Shown here: piece after piece, positions 1-15,500 of the stretch
How positions within the stretch are numbered: position 1 is the first letter of the stretch
How the letters are laid out: each line of letters begins with the position of its first letter
NCBI GenBank assembly: GCA_028622995.1
Contig: JAJQJQ010000008.1
Coordinates: 1 to 64,000, forward strand
Direction of reading: 5' to 3'
Length of the DNA stretch: 64,000 bases
Source of the DNA: Panagrolaimus kolymaensis
Taxonomy: Eukaryota > Nematoda > Chromadorea > Rhabditida > Panagrolaimidae
Program-made: the position numbers and the translations under genes
Notes under the pieces: generated by a model
Seen by the model: the letters and a program-made list of their open reading frames with translations, nothing else
The model's database searches: none
Told to the model about the DNA's origin: nothing

Positions 1-3000
1 AGGCGTTAAAAATAGCAAATATATTACAAAATTTTTGTTTTGAAGCTAACTTTTTAAGGTTATTCTTCGCAATATTTATTTTTATTTTTTGAATAATTGA
101 AGTCAAGCTTCAAACGTTCCATTCATGGTAGAGGCGTTAAAAATAGAAAAGATATTACTAAATTTTTTGTTTTGAAGCTAACTTTTTAAGGTTATTCTTC
201 GCAATATTTATTTTTATTTTTTGAATAATTGAAGTCAAGCTTCAAACGTTCCATTCTTGGTGGAGGCGTTAAAAATAGAAAAGATATTACTAAATTTTTT
301 GCTTTGAAGCTAACTTTTTAAGGTTATTCTTCGCAATATTTATTTTTATTTTTTGAATAATTGAAGTCAAGCTTCAAACGTTCCATTCATGGTAGAGGCG
401 TTAAAAATAGAAAAGATATTACTAAATTTTTTGTTTTGAAGCTAACTTTTTAAGGTTATTCTTCGCAATATTTATTTTTATTTTTTGAATAATTGAAGTC
501 AAGCTTCAAACGTTCCATTCTTGGTGGAGGCGTTAAAAATAGAAAAGATATTACTAAATTTTTTGTTTTGAAGCTAACTTTTTAAGGTTATTCTTCGCAA
601 TATTTATTTTTATTTTTTGAATAATTGAAGTCAAGCTTCAAACGTTCCATTCATGGTAGAGGCGTTAAAAATAGAAAAGATATTACTAAATTTTTTGTTT
701 TGAAGCTAACTTTTTAAGGTTATTCTTCGCAATATTTATTTTTATTTTTTGAATAATTGAAGTCAAGCTTCAAACGTTCCATTCTTGGTGGAGGCGTTAA
801 AAATAGAAAAGATATTACAAAATTTTTGTTTTGAAGCTAAGTTTTTAAGGTTATTCTTCGCAATATTTATTTTTATTTTTTGAATAATTGAAGTCAAGCT
901 TCAAACGTTCCATTCTTGGTAGAGGCGTTAAAAATAGAAAAGATATTACTAAATTTTTTGTTTTGAAGCTAACTTTTTAAGGTTATTCTTCGCAATATTT
1001 ATTTTTATTTTTTGAATAATTGAAGTCAAGCTTCAAACGTTCCATTCTTGGTAGAGGCGTTAAAAATAGCAAATATATTACAAAATTTTTGTTTTGAAGC
1101 TAACTTTTTAAGGTTATTCTTCGCAATATTTATTTTTATTTTTTTAATAATTGAAGTCAAGCTTCAAACGTTCCATTCTTGGTGGAGGCGTTAAAAATAG
1201 AAAAGATATTACTAAATTTTTTGCTTTGAAGCTTACTTTTTAAGGTTATTCTTCGCAATATTTATTTTTATTTTTTGAATAATTGAAGTCAAGCTTCAAA
1301 CGTTAAATTCTTGGTAGAGGGGTTAAAAATAGCAAATATATTACAAAATTTTTGTTTTGAAGCTAACTTTTTAAGGTTATTCTTCGCAATATTTTTTTTA
1401 TTTTTTGAATAATTGAAGTCAAGCTTCAAACGTTCCATTCTTGGTGGAGGCGTTAAAAATAGAAAAGATATTACTAAATTTTTTGCTTTGAAGCTAACTT
1501 TTTAAGGTTATTCTTCGCAATATTTATTTTTATTTTTTGAATAATTGAAGTCAAGCTTCAAACGTTCCATTCATGGTGGAGGCGTTAAAAATAGAAAAGA
1601 TATTACTAAATTTTTTGTTTTGAAGCTAACTTTTTAAGGTTATTCTTCGCAATATTTATTTTTATTTTTTGAATAATTGAAGTCAAGCTTCAAACGTTCC
1701 ATTCATGGTAGAGGCGTTAAAAATAGAAAAGATATTACTAAATTTTTTGTTTTGAAGCTAACTTTTTAAGGTTATTCTTCGCAATATTTATTTTTATTTT
1801 TTGAATAATTGAAGTCAAGCTTCAAACGTTCCATTCTTGGTGGAGGCGTTAAAAATAGAAAAGATATTACAAAATTTTTGTTTTGAAGCTAAGTTTTTAA
1901 GGTTATTCTTCGCAATATTTATTTTTATTTTTGAATAATTGAAGTCAAGCTTCAAACGTTCCATTCTTGGTAGAGGCGTTAAAAATAGCAAATATATTAC
2001 AAAATTTTTGTTTTGAAGCTAAGTTTTTAAGGTTATTCTTCGCAATATTTATTTTTATTTTTTGAATAATTGAAGTCAAGCTTCAAACGTTCCATTCTTG
2101 GTAGAGGCGTTAAAAATAGAAAAGATATTACTAAATTTTTTGTTTTGAAGCTAACTTTTTAAGGTTATTCTTCGCAATATTTATTTTATTTTTTGAATAA
2201 TTGAAGTCAAGCTTCAAACGTTCCATTCTTGGTAGAGGCGTTAAAAATAGCAAATATATTACAAAATTTTTGTTTTGAAGCTAACTTTTTAAGGTTATTC
2301 TTCGCAATATTTATTTTTATTTTTTTAATAATTGAAGTCAAGCTTCAAAACGTTCCATTCTTGGTGGAGGCGTTAAAAATAGAAAAGATATTACTAAATT
2401 TTTTGCTTTGAAGCTAACTTTTTAAGGTTATTCTTCGCAATATTTATTTTTATTTTTTGAATAATTGAAGTCAAGCTTCAAACGTTCCATTCATGGTAGA
2501 GGCGTTAAAAATAGAAAAGATATTACTAAATTTTTTGTTTTGAAGCTAACTTTTTAAGGTTATTCTTCGCAATATTTATTTTTATTTTTTGAATAATTGA
2601 AGTCAAGCTTCAAACGTTCCATTCTTGGTGGAGGCGTTAAAAATAGAAAAGATATTACAAAATTTTTGTTTTGAAGCTAAGTTTTTAAGGTTATTCTTCG
2701 CAATATTTATTTTTATTTTTTGAATAATTGAAGTCAAGCTTCAAACGTTCCATTCTTGGTAGAGGCGTTAAAAATAGCAAATATATTACAAAATTTTTGT
2801 TTTGAAGCTAAGTTTTTAAGGTTATTCTTCGCAATATTTATTTTTATTTTTTGAATAATTGAAGTCAAGCTTCAAACGTTCCATTCTTGGTAGAGGCGTT
2901 AAAAATAGAAAAGATATTACTAAATTTTTTGTTTTGAAGCTAACTTTTTAAGGTTATTCTTCGCAATATTTATTTTTATTTTTTGAATAATTGAAGTCAA

Positions 3001-6000
3001 GCTTCAAACGTTCCATTCTTGGTAGAGGCGTTAAAAATAGCAAATATATTACAAAATTTTTGTTTTGAAGCTAACTTTTTAAGGTTATTCTTCGCAATAT
3101 TTATTTTTATTTTTTTAATAATTGAAGTCAAGCTTCAAACGTTCCATTCTTGGTGGAGGCGTTAAAAATAGAAAAGATATTACTAAATTTTTTGCTTTGA
3201 AGCTTACTTTTTAAGGTTATTCTTCGCAATATTTATTTTTATTTTTTGAATAATTGAAGTCAAGCTTCAAACGTTAAATTCTTGGTAGAGGGGTTAAAAA
3301 TAGCAAATATATTACAAAATTTTTGTTTTGAAGCTAACTTTTTAAGGTTATTCTTCGCAATATTTTTTTTATTTTTTGAATAATTGAAGTCAAGCTTCAA
3401 ACGTTCCATTCTTGGTGGAGGCGTTAAAAATAGAAAAGATATTACTAAATTTTTTGCTTTGAAGCTAACTTTTTAAGGTTATTCTTCGCAATATTTATTT
3501 TTATTTTTTGAATAATTGAAGTCAAGCTTCAAACGTTCCATTCATGGTGGAGGCGTTAAAAATAGAAAAGATATTACTAAATTTTTTGCTTTGAAGCTAA
3601 CTTTTTAAGGTTATTCTTCGCAATATTTATTTTTATTTTTTGAATAATTGAAGTCAAGCTTCAAACGTTCCATTCTTGGTAGAGGCGTTAAAAATAGAAA
3701 AGATATTACTAAATTTTTTGCTTTGAAGCTAACTTTTTAAGGTTATTCTTCGCAATATTTATTTTTATTTTTTGAATAATTGAAGTCAAGCTTCAAACGT
3801 TCCATTCATGGTGGAGGCGTTAAAAATAGAAAAGATATTACTAAATTTTTTGCTTTGAAGCTTACTTTTTAAGGTTATTCTTCGCAATATTTATTTTTAT
3901 TTTTTGAATAATTGAAGTCAAGCTTCAAACGTTAAATTCTTGGTAGAGGGGTTAAAAATAGCAAATATATTACAAAATTTTTGTTTTGAAGCTAACTTTT
4001 TAAGGTTATTCTTCGCAATATTTATTTTTATTTTTTGAATAATTGAAGTCAAGCTTCAAACGTTCCATTCTTGGTGGAGGCGTTAAAAATAGAAAAGATA
4101 TTACTAAATTTTTTGCTTTGAAGCTAACTTTTTAAGGTTATTCTTCGCAATATTTATTTTTATTTTTTGAATAATTGAAGTCAAGCTTCAAACGTTCCAT
4201 TCATGGTGGAGGCGTTAAAAATAGAAAAGATATTACTAAATTTTTTGCTTTGAAGCTAACTTTTTAAGGTTATTCTTCGCAATATTTATTTTTATTTTTT
4301 GAATAATTGAAGTCAAGCTTCAAACGTTCCATTCTTGGTAGAGGCGTTAAAAATAGAAAAGATATTACTAAATTTTTTGTTTTGAAGCTAACTTTTTAAG
4401 GTTATTCTTCGCAATATTTATTTTTATTTTTTGAATAATTGAAGTCAAGCTTCAAACGTTCCATTCTTGGTAGAGGCGTTAAAAATAGCAAATATATTAC
4501 AAAATTTTTGTTTTGAAGCTAACTTTTTAAGGTTATTCTTCGCAATATTTATTTTTATTTTTTGAATAATTGAAGTCAAGCTTCAAACGTTCCATTCTTG
4601 GTGGAGGCGTTAAAAATAGAAAAGATATTACTAAATTTTTTGCTTTGAAGCTAACTTTTTAAGGTTATTCTTCGCAATATTTATTTTTATTTTTTGAATA
4701 ATTGAAGTCAAGCTTCAAACGTTCCATTCTTGGTAGAGGCGTTAAAAATAGAAAAGATATTACTAAATTTTTTGTTTTGAAGCTAACTTTTTAGGGTTAT
4801 TCTTCGCAATATTTATTTTTATTTTTTGAATAATTGAAGTCAAGCTTCAAACGTTCCATTCTTGGTAGAGGCGTTAAAAATAGCAAATATATTACAAAAT
4901 TTTTGTTTTGAAGCTAACTTTTTAAGGTTATTCTTCGCAATATTTATTTTTATTTTTTTAATAATTGAAGTCAAGCTTCAAACGTTCCATTCTTGGTGGA
5001 GGCGTTAAAAATAGAAAAGATATTACTAAATTTTTTGCTTTGAAGCTAACTTTTTAAGGTTATTCTTCGCAATATTTATTTTTATTTTTTGAATAATTGA
5101 AGTCAAGCTTCAAACGTTCCATTCTTGGTAGAGGCGTTAAAAATAGCAAATATATTACAAAATTTTTGTTTTGAAGCTAACTTTTTAAGGTTATTCTTCG
5201 CAATATTTATTTTAATTTTTTTAATAATTGAAGTCAAGCTTCAAACGTTCCATTCTTGGTGGAGGCGTTAAAAATAGAAAAGATATTACTAAATTTTTTG
5301 CTTTGAAGCTAACTTTTTAAGGTTATTCTTCGCAATATTTATTTTTATTTTTTGAATAATTGAAGTCAAGCTTCAAACGTTCCATTCTTGGTAGAGGCGT
5401 TAAAAATAGCAAATATATTACAAAATTTTTGTTTTGAAGCTAACTTTTTAAGGTTATTCTTCGCAATATTTTTTTTATTTTTTGAATAATTGAAGTCAAG
5501 CTTCAAACGTTCCATTCTTGGTGGAGGCGTTAAAAATAGCAAATCTATTAAAAAATTTTTCTTTTGAAGCTATCTTTTTAAGGTTATTCTTCGCAATATT
5601 TATTTTTATTTTTTGAATAATTGAAGTCAAGCTTCAAACGTTCCATTCTTGGTGGAGGCGTTAAAAATAGAAAAGATATTACTAAATTTTTTGCTTTGAA
5701 GCTAACTTTTTAAGGTTATTCTTCGCGATATTTATTTTTATTTTTTGAATAATTGAAGTCAAGCTTCAAACGTTCCATTCATGGTGGAGGCGTTAAAAAT
5801 AGAAAAGATATTACTAAATTTTTTGCTTTGAAGCTAACTTTTTAAGGTTATTCTTCGCAATATTTATTTTTATTTTTTGAATAATTGAAGTCAAGCTTCA
5901 AACGTTCCATTCATGGTGGAGGCGTTAAAAATAGAAAAGATATTACTAAATTTTTTGCTTTGAAGCTAACTTTTTAAGGTTATTCTTCGCAATATTTATT

Positions 6001-9000
6001 TTTATTTTTTGAATAATTGAAGTCAAGCTTCAAACGTTCCATTCTTGGTGGAGGCGTTAAAAATAGCAAATATATTACAAAATTTTTGTTTTGAAGCTAA
6101 CTTTTTAAGGTTATTCTTCGCAATATTTATTTTTATTTTTTGAATAATTGAAGTCAAGCTTCAAACGTTCCATTCTTGGTGGAGGCGTTAAAAATAGAAA
6201 AGATATTACTAAATTTTTTGCTTTGAAGCTATCTTTTTAAGGTTATTCTTCGCAATATTTATTTTTATTTTTTGAATAATTGAAGTCAAGCTTCAAACGT
6301 TCCATTCTTGGTGGAGGCGTTAAAAATAGAAAAGATATTACTAAATTTTTTGCTTTGAAGCTAACTTTTTAAGGTTATTCTTCGCGATATTTATTTTTAT
6401 TTTTTGAATAATTGAAGTCAAGCTTCAAACGTTCCATTCATGGTGGAGGCGTTAAAAATAGAAAAGATATTACTAAATTTTTTGCTTTGAAGCTAACTTT
6501 TTAAGGTTATTCTTCGCAATATTTATTTTTATTTTTTGAATAATTGAAGTCAAGCTTCAAACGTTCCATTCATGGTGGAGGCGTTAAAAATAGAAAAGAT
6601 ATTACTAAATTTTTTGCTTTGAAGCTAACTTTTTAAGGTTATTCTTCGCAATATTTATTTTTATTTTTTGAATAATTGAAGTCAAGCTTCAAACGTTCCA
6701 TTCTTGGTGGAGGCGTTAAAAATAGCAAATATATTACAAAATTTTTGTTTTGAAGCTAACTTTTTAAGGTTATTCTTCGCAATATTTATTTTTATTTTTT
6801 GAATAATTGAAGTCAAGCTTCAAACGTTCCATTCTTGGTGGAGGCGTTAAAAATAGAAAAGATATTACTAAATTTTTTGCTTTGAAGCTAACTTTTTAAG
6901 GTTATTCTTCGCAATATTTATTTTTATTTTTTGAATAATTGAAGTCAAGCTTCAAACGTTCCATTCTTGGTAGAGGCGTTAAAAATAGAAAAGATATTAC
7001 TAAATTTTTTGTTTTGAAGCTAACTTTTTAAGGTTATTCTTCGCAATATTTATTTTTATTTTTTGAATAATTGAAGTCAAGCTTCAAACGTTCCATTCTT
7101 GGTAGAGGCGTTAAAAATAGCAAATATATTACAAAATTTTTGTTTTGAAGCTAACTTTTTAAGGTTATTCTTCGCAATATTTATTTTTATTTTTTTAATA
7201 ATTGAAGTCAAGCTTCAAACGTTCCATTCTTGGTGGAGGCGTTAAAAATAGAAAAGATATTACTAAATTTTTTGCTTTGAAGCTAACTTTTTAAGGTTAT
7301 TCTTCGCAATATTTATTTTTATTTTTTGAATAATTGAAGTCAAGCTTCAAACGTTCCATTCTTGGTAGAGGCGTTAAAAATAGCAAATATATTACAAAAT
7401 TTTTGTTTTGAAGCTAACTTTTTAAGGTTATTCTTCGCAATATTTATTTTTATTTTTTTAATAATTGAAGTCAAGCTTCAAACGTTCCATTCTTGGTGGA
7501 GGCGTTAAAAATAGAAAAGATATTACTAAATTTTTTGCTTTGAAGCTAACTTTTTAAGGTTATTCTTCGCAATATTTATTTTTATTTTTTGAATAATTGA
7601 AGTCAAGCTTCAAACGTTCCATTCTTGGTAGAGGCGTTAAAAATAGCAAATATATTACAAAATTTTTGTTTTGAAGCTAACTTTTTAAGGATATTCTTCG
7701 CAATATTTATTTTTATTTTTTGAATAATTGAAGTCAAGCTTCAAACGTTCCATTCTTGGTGGAGGCGTTAAAAATAGCAAATATATTACAAAATTTTTGT
7801 TTTGAAGCTAACTTTTTAAGGTTATTCTTCGCAATATTTATTTTTATTTTTTGAATAATTGAAGTCAAGCTTCAAACGTTCCATTCTTGGTAGAGGCGTT
7901 AAAAATAGAAAAGATATTACTAAATTTTTTGCTTTGAAGCTAACTTTTTAAGGTTATTCTTCGCAATATTTTTTTTATTTTTTGAATAATTGAAGTCAAG
8001 CTTCAAACGTTCCATTCTTGGTGGAGGCGTTAAAAATAGAAAAGATATTACTAAATTTTTTGTTTTGAAGCTAACTTTTTAAGGTTATTCTTCGCAATAT
8101 TTATTTTTATTTTTTGAATAATTGAAGTCAAGCTTCAAACGTTCCATTCTTGGTAGAGGCGTTAAAAATAGCAAATATATTACAAAATTTTTGTTTTGAA
8201 GCTAACTTTTTAAGGTTATTCTTCGCAATATTTATTTTTATTTTTTTAATAATTGAAGTCAAGCTTCAAACGTTCCATTCTTGGTGGAGGCGTTAAAAAT
8301 AGAAAAGATATTACTAAATTTTTTGCTTTGAAGCTAACTTTTTAAGGTTATTCTTCGCAATATTTATTTTTATTTTTTGAATAATTGAAGTCAAGCTTCA
8401 AACGTTCCATTCTTGGTAGAGGCGTTAAAAATAGCAAATATATTACAAAATTTTTGTTTTGAAGCTAACTTTTTAAGGTTATTCTTCGCAATATTTTTTT
8501 TATTTTTTGAATAATTGAAGTCAAGCTTCAAACGTTCCATTCTTGGTGGAGGCGTTAAAAATAGCAAATCTATTAAAAAATTTTTCTTTTGAAGCTATCT
8601 TTTTAAGGTTATTCTTCGCAATATTTATTTTTATTTTTTGAATAATTGAAGTCAAGCTTCAAACGTTCCATTCTTGGTGGAGGCGTTAAAAATAGAAAAG
8701 ATATTACTAAATTTTTTGCTTTGAAGCTAACTTTTTAAGGTTATTCTTCGCAATATTTATTTTTATTTTTTGAATAATTGAAGTCAAGCTTCAAACGTTC
8801 CATTCTTGGTAGAGGCGTTAAAAATAGCAAATATATTACAAAATTTTTGTTTTGAAGCTAACTTTTTAAGGTTATTCTTCGCAATATTTTTTTTATTTTT
8901 TGAATAATTGAAGTCAAGCTTCAAACGTTCCATTCTTGGTGGAGGCGTTAAAAATAGCAAATCTATTAAAAAATTTTTCTTTTGAAGCTATCTTTTTAAG

Positions 9001-9524
9001 GTTATTCTTCGCAATATTTATTTTTATTTTTTGAATAATTGAAGTCAAGCTTCAAACGTTCCATTCTTGGTGGAGGCGTTAAAAATAGAAAAGATATTAC
9101 TAAATTTTTTGCTTTGAAGCTAACTTTTTAAGGTTATTCTTCGCGATATTTATTTTTATTTTTTGAATAATTGAAGTCAAGCTTCAAACGTTCCATTCAT
9201 GGTGGAGGCGTTAAAAATAGAAAAGATATTACTAAATTTTTTGCTTTGAAGCTAACTTTTTAAGGTTATTCTTCGCAATATTTATTTTTATTTTTTGAAT
9301 AATTGAAGTCAAGCTTCAAACGTTCCATTCTTGGTAGAGGCGTTAAAAATAGAAAAGATATTACTAAATTTTTTGTTTTGAAGCTAACTTTTTAAGGTTA
9401 TTCTTCGCAATATTTATTTTTATTTTTTGAATAATTGAAGTCAAGCTTCAAACGTTCCATTCTTGGTAGAGGCGTTAAAAATAGCAAATATATTACAAAA
9501 TTTTTGTTTTGAAGCTAACTTTTT
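1..9524. repeat. 132-bp satellite array, type I monomers
   Basis: Head-to-tail monomers of 132 bp; GAAGCTA recurs for example at 174 and 306. Type I monomers carry GGTTATTCTTCGCAATATTT, then GTCAAGCTTCAAACGTTCC and GGAGGCGTTAAAAATAG. Two subtypes alternate irregularly: one continues AAAAGATATTACTAAATT, the other CAAATATATTACAAAATT. Rare variants recur as blocks: AAATTCTTGGTAGAGGGG near 1303, 3268 and 3934, and CAAATCTATTAAAAAATT near 5536, 8570 and 8955. This shows amplification of multi-monomer segments. There are no genes; short open frames here only reflect the repeat. The array runs off the left edge. Confidence 0.97.
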
Positions 9525-12500
9525 ATGGTTATTTTTCGCAATATTTTTTTTTATTTTTTGAAAAATTGAAGTCAAACTTCAAACGTTCCATTCATTGTGG
9601 AGGCGTTAAAAATAGCAAAGCTATTACAAAATTTTTGTTTTGAAGCTAACTTTTTATGGTTAATTTTCGCAATATTTATTTTTATTTTTTGAAAAATTGA
9701 AGTCAAGCTTCAAACGTTCCATTCATTGTGGAGGCGTTAAAAATAGCAATGCTATTACAAAATTTTTGTTTTGAAGCTATCTTTTTATGGTTAATTTTCG
9801 CAATATTTATTTTTATTTTTTGAATAATTGAAGTCAAGCTTCAAACGTTCCATTCATTGTGGAGGCGTTAAAAATAGCAAAGCTATTACTAAATTTTTGT
9901 TTTGAAGCTAACTTTTTATGGTTAATTTTCGCAATATTTATTTTTATTTTTTGAAAAATTGAAGTCAAGCTTCAAAGGTTCCATTCATTGTGGAGGCGTT
10001 AAAAATAGCAAAGCTATTACAAAATTTTTGTTTTGAAGCTATCTTTTTATGGTTAATTTTCGCAATATTTATTTTTATTTTTTGAATAATTGAAGTCAAG
10101 CTTCAAACGTTCCATTCATTGTGGAGGCGTTAAAAATAGCAAAGCTATTACAAAATTTTTGTTTTGAAGCTAACTTTTTATGGTTAATTTTCGCAATATT
10201 TATTTTTATTTTTTGAAAAATTGAAGTCAAGCTTCAAACGTTCCATTCAATGTGGAGGCGTTAAAAATAGCAAAGCTATTACTAAATTTTTGTTTTGAAG
10301 CTAACTTTTAAGGTTATTCTTCGCAATATTTTTAATTTTATTTTATTGAATCTCGAAATTCTGGCTTCAAACATTCCAAAAGTGATGCAGGTTTTATTTA
10401 TAGAAAAAGTATTACAAAATTTTTGTTTTGAAGCTAACTTTTTATGGTTAATTTTCGCAATATTTATTTTTATTTTTTGAAAAATTGAAGTCAAGCTTCA
10501 AACGTTCCATTCATTGTGGAGGCGTTAAAAATAGCAAAGCTATTACAAAATTTTTGTTTTGAAGCTAACTTTTTATGGTTAATTTTCGCAATATTTATTT
10601 TTATTTTTTGAAAAATTGAAGTCAAGCTTCAAACGTTCCATTCAATGTGGAGGCGTTAAAAATAGCAAAGCTATTACTAAATTTTTGTTTTGAAGCTAAC
10701 TTTTTATGGTTAATTTTCGCAATATTTATTTTTATTTTTTGAAAAATTGAAGTCAAGCTTCAAAGGTTCCATTCATTGTGGAGGCGTTAAAAATAGCAAA
10801 GCTATTACTAAATTTTTGTTTTGAAGCTAACTTTTTATGGTTAATTTTCGCAATATTTATTTTTATTTTTTGAAAAATTGAAGTCAAGCTTCAAAGGTTC
10901 CATTCATTGTGGAGGCGTTAAAAATATCAAAGCTATTACAAAATTTTTGTTTTGAAGCTAACTTTTAAGGTTATTCTTCGCAATATTTTTAATTTTATTT
11001 TATTGAATCTCGAAATTCTGGCTTCAAACATTCCAAAAGTGATGCAGGTTTTATTTATAGAAAAAGTATTACAAAATTTTTGTTTTGAAGCTAACTTTTT
11101 ATGGTTAATTTTCGCAATATTTATTTTTATTTTTTGAAAAATTGAAGTCAAGCTTCAAAGGTTCCATTCATTGTGGAGGCGTTAAAAATAGCAAAGCTAT
11201 TACTAAATTTTTGTTTTGAAGCTAACTTTCTATGGTTAATTTTCGCAATATTTATTTTTATTTTTTGAAAAATTGAAGTCAAGCTTCAAAGGTTCCATTC
11301 ATTGTGGAGGCGTTAAAAATATCAAAGCTATTACAAAATTTTTGTTTTGAAGCTATCTTTTTATGGTTAATTTTCGCAATATTTATTTTTATTTTTTGAA
11401 TAATTGAAGTCAAGCTTCAAAGGTTCCATTCATTGTGGAGGCGTTAAAAATAGCAAAGCTATTACAAAATTTTTGTTTTGAAGCTAACTTTTAAGGTTAT
11501 TCTTCGCAATATTTTTAATTTTATTTTATTGAATCTCGAAATTCTGGCTTCAAACATTCCAAAAGTGATGCAGGTTTTATTTATAGAAAAAGTATTACAA
11601 AATTTTTGTTTTGAAGCTAACTTTTTATGGTTAATTTTCGCAATATTTATTTTTATTTTTTGAATAATTGAAGTCAAGCATCAAACATTCCATTCATTGT
11701 GGAGGCGTTAAAAATAGCAAAGCTATTACAAAATTTTTGTTTTGAAGCTAACTTTTAAGGTTATTCTTCGCAATATTTTTAATTTTATTTTATTGAATCT
11801 CGAAATTCTGGCTTCAAACATTCCAAAAGAGATGCAGGTTTTATTTATAGAAAAAGTATTACTAAATTTTTGTTTTGAAGCTAACTTTTTATGGTTAATT
11901 TTCGCAATATTTATTTTTATTTTTTGAATAATTGAAGTCAAGCTTCAAAGGTTCCATTCATTGTGGAGGCGTTAAAAATAGCAAAGCTATTACAAAATTT
12001 TTGTTTTGAAGCTAACTTTTAAGGTTATTCTTCGCAATATTTTTAATTTTATTTTATTGAATCTCGAAATTCTGGCTTCAAACATTCCAAAAGTGATGCA
12101 GGTTTTATTTATAGAAAAAGTATTACAAAATTTTTGTTTTGAAGCTAACTTTTTATGGTTAATTTTCGCAATATTTATTTTTATTTTTTGAAAAATTGAA
12201 GTCAAGCTTCAAACATTCCATTCATTGTGGAGGCGTTAAAAATAGCAAAGCTATTACAAAATTTTTGTTTTGAAGCTAACTTTTAAGGTTATTCTTCGCA
12301 ATATTTTTAATTTTATTTTATTGAATCTCGAAATTCTGGCTTCAAACATTCCAAAAGAGATGCAGGTTTTATTTATAGAAAAAGTATTACTAAATTTTTG
12401 TTTTGAAGCTAACTTTTTATGGTTAATTTTCGCAATATTTATTTTTATTTTTTGAATAATTGAAGTCAAGCTTCAAAGGTTCCATTCATTGTGGAGGCGT

Positions 12501-15500
12501 TAAAAATAGCAAAGCTATTACAAAATTTTTGTTTTGAAGCTAACTTTTAAGGTTATTCTTCGCAATATTTTTAATTTTATTTTATTGAATCTCGAAATTC
12601 TGGCTTCAAACATTCCAAAAGTGATGCAGGTTTTATTTATAGAAAAAGTATTACAAAATTTTTGTTTTGAAGCTAACTTTTTATGGTTAATTTTCGCAAT
12701 ATTTGATTTTATTTTTTGAAAAATTGAAGTCAAGCTTCAAACGTTCCATTCATTGTGGAGGCGTTAAAAATAGCAAAGCTATTACAAATTTTTTGTTTTG
12801 AAGCTAACTTTTTATGGTTAATTTTCGCAATATTTATTTTTATTTTTTGAAAAATTGAAGTCAAGCTTCAAACGTTCCATTCATTGTGGAGGCGTTAAAA
12901 ATAGCAAAGCTATTACAAAATTTTTGTTTTGAAGCTAACTTTTTATGGTTAATTTTCGCAATATTTATTTTTATTTTTTGAAAAATTGAAGTCAAGCATC
13001 AAACATTCCATTCATTGTGGAGGCGTTAAAAATAGCAAAGCTATTACAAAATTTTTGTTTTGAAGCTAACTTTTTATGGTTAATTTTCGCAATATTTATT
13101 TTTATTTTTTGAAAAATTGAAGTCAAGCTTCAAACGTTCCATTCAATGTGGAGGCGTTAAAAATAGCAAAGCTATTACTAAATTTTTGTTTTGAAGCTAA
13201 CTTTTTATGGTTAATTTTCGCAATATTTATTTTTATTTTTTGAAAAATTGAAGTCAAGCTTCAAAGGTTCCATTCATTGTGGAGGCGTTAAAAATAGCAA
13301 AGCTATTACAAAATTTTTGTTTTGAAGCTATCTTTTTATGGTTAATTTTCGCAATATTTATTTTTATTTTTTGAAAAATTGAAGTCAAGCTTCAAACGTT
13401 CCATTCAATGTGGAGGCGTTAAAAATAGCAAAGCTATTACTAAATTTTTGTTTTGAAGCTAACTTTTTATGGTTAATTTTCGCAATATTTATTTTTATTT
13501 TTTGAAAAATTGAAGTCAAGCTTCAAAGGTTCCATTCATTGTGGAGGCGTTAAAAATAGCAAAGCTATTACAAAATTTTTGTTTTGAAGCTATCTTTTTA
13601 TGGTTAATTTTCGCAATATTTATTTTTATTTTTTGAAAAATTGAAGTCAAGCTTCAAAGGTTCCATTCATTGTGGAGGCGTTAAAAATAGCAAAGCTATT
13701 ACAAAATTTTTGTTTTGAAGCTAACTTTTTATGGTTAATTTTCGCAATATTTATTTTTATTTTTTGAAAAATTGAAGTCAAGCTTCAAACGTTCCATTCA
13801 ATGTGGAGGCGTTAAAAATAGCAAAGCTATTACTAAATTTTTGTTTTGAAGCTAACTTTTTATGGTTAATTTTCGCAATATTTATTTTTATTTTTTGAAA
13901 AATTGAAGTCAAGCCTCAAAAGTTCCATTCATTGTAGAGGCGTTAAAAATAGCAAAGCTATTACAAAATTTTTGTTTTGAAGCTAACTTTTAAGGTTATT
14001 CTTCGCAATATTTTTAATTTTATTTTATTGAATCTCGAAATTCTGGCTTCAAACATTCCAAAAGAGATGCAGGTTTTATTTATAGAAAAAGTATTACTAA
14101 ATTTTTGTTTTGAAGCTAACTTTTTATGGTTAATTTTCGCAATATTTATTTTTATTTTTTGAAAAATTGAAGTCAAGCTTCAAACGTTCCATTCATTGTG
14201 GAGGCGTTAAAAATAGCAAAGCTATTACAAAATTTTTGTTTTGAAGCTAACTTTTTATGGTTAATTTTCGCAGTATTTATTTTTATTTTTTGAAAAATTG
14301 AAGTCAAGCTTCAAACGTTCCATTCATTGTGGAGGCGTTAAAAATAGCAATGCTATTACAAAATTTTTGTTTTGAAGCTAACTTTTTATGGTTAATTTTC
14401 GCAATATTTATTTTTATTTTTTGAAAAATTGAAGTCAAGCTTCAAACGTTCCATTCATTGTGGAGGCGTTAAAAATAGCAAAGCTATTACAAAATTTTTG
14501 TTTTGAAGCTAACTTTTTATGGTTAATTTTCGCAGTATTTATTTTTATTTTTTGAAAAATTGAAGTCAAGCTTCAAACGTTCCATTCATTGTGGAGGCGT
14601 TAAAAATAGCAAAGCTATTACAAAATTTTTGTTTTGAAGCTAACTTTTTATGGTTAATTTTCGCAATATTTATTTTTATTTTTTGAATAATTGAAGTCAA
14701 GCTTCAAAGGTTCCATTCATTGTGGAGGCGTTAAAAATAGCAAAGCTATTACAAAATTTTTGTTTTGAAGCTAACTTTTAAGGTTATTCTTCGCAATATT
14801 TTTAATTTTATTTTATTGAATCTCGAAATTCTGGCTTCAAACATTCCAAAAGTGATGCAGGTTTTATTTATAGAAAAAGTATTACAAAATTTTTGTTTTG
14901 AAGCTAACTTTTTATGGTTAATTTTCGCAATATTTATTTTTATTTTTTGAAAAATTGAAGTCAAGCTTCAAACGTTCCATTCATTGTGGAGGCGTTAAAA
15001 ATAGCAAAGCTATTACAAATTTTTTGTTTTGAAGCTAACTTTTTATGGTTAATTTTCGCAATATTTATTTTTATTTTTTGAAAAATTGAAGTCAAGCTTC
15101 AAACGTTCCATTCATTGTGGAGGCGTTAAAAATAGCAAAGCTATTACAAAATTTTTGTTTTGAAGCTAACTTTTTATGGTTAATTTTCGCAATATTTATT
15201 TTTATTTTTTGAAAAATTGAAGTCAAGCATCAAACATTCCATTCATTGTGGAGGCGTTAAAAATAGCAAAGCTATTACAAAATTTTTGTTTTGAAGCTAA
15301 CTTTTTATGGTTAATTTTCGCAATATTTATTTTTATTTTTTGAAAAATTGAAGTCAAGCTTCAAACGTTCCATTCAATGTGGAGGCGTTAAAAATAGCAA
15401 AGCTATTACTAAATTTTTGTTTTGAAGCTAACTTTTTATGGTTAATTTTCGCAATATTTATTTTTATTTTTTGAAAAATTGAAGTCAAGCTTCAAACGTT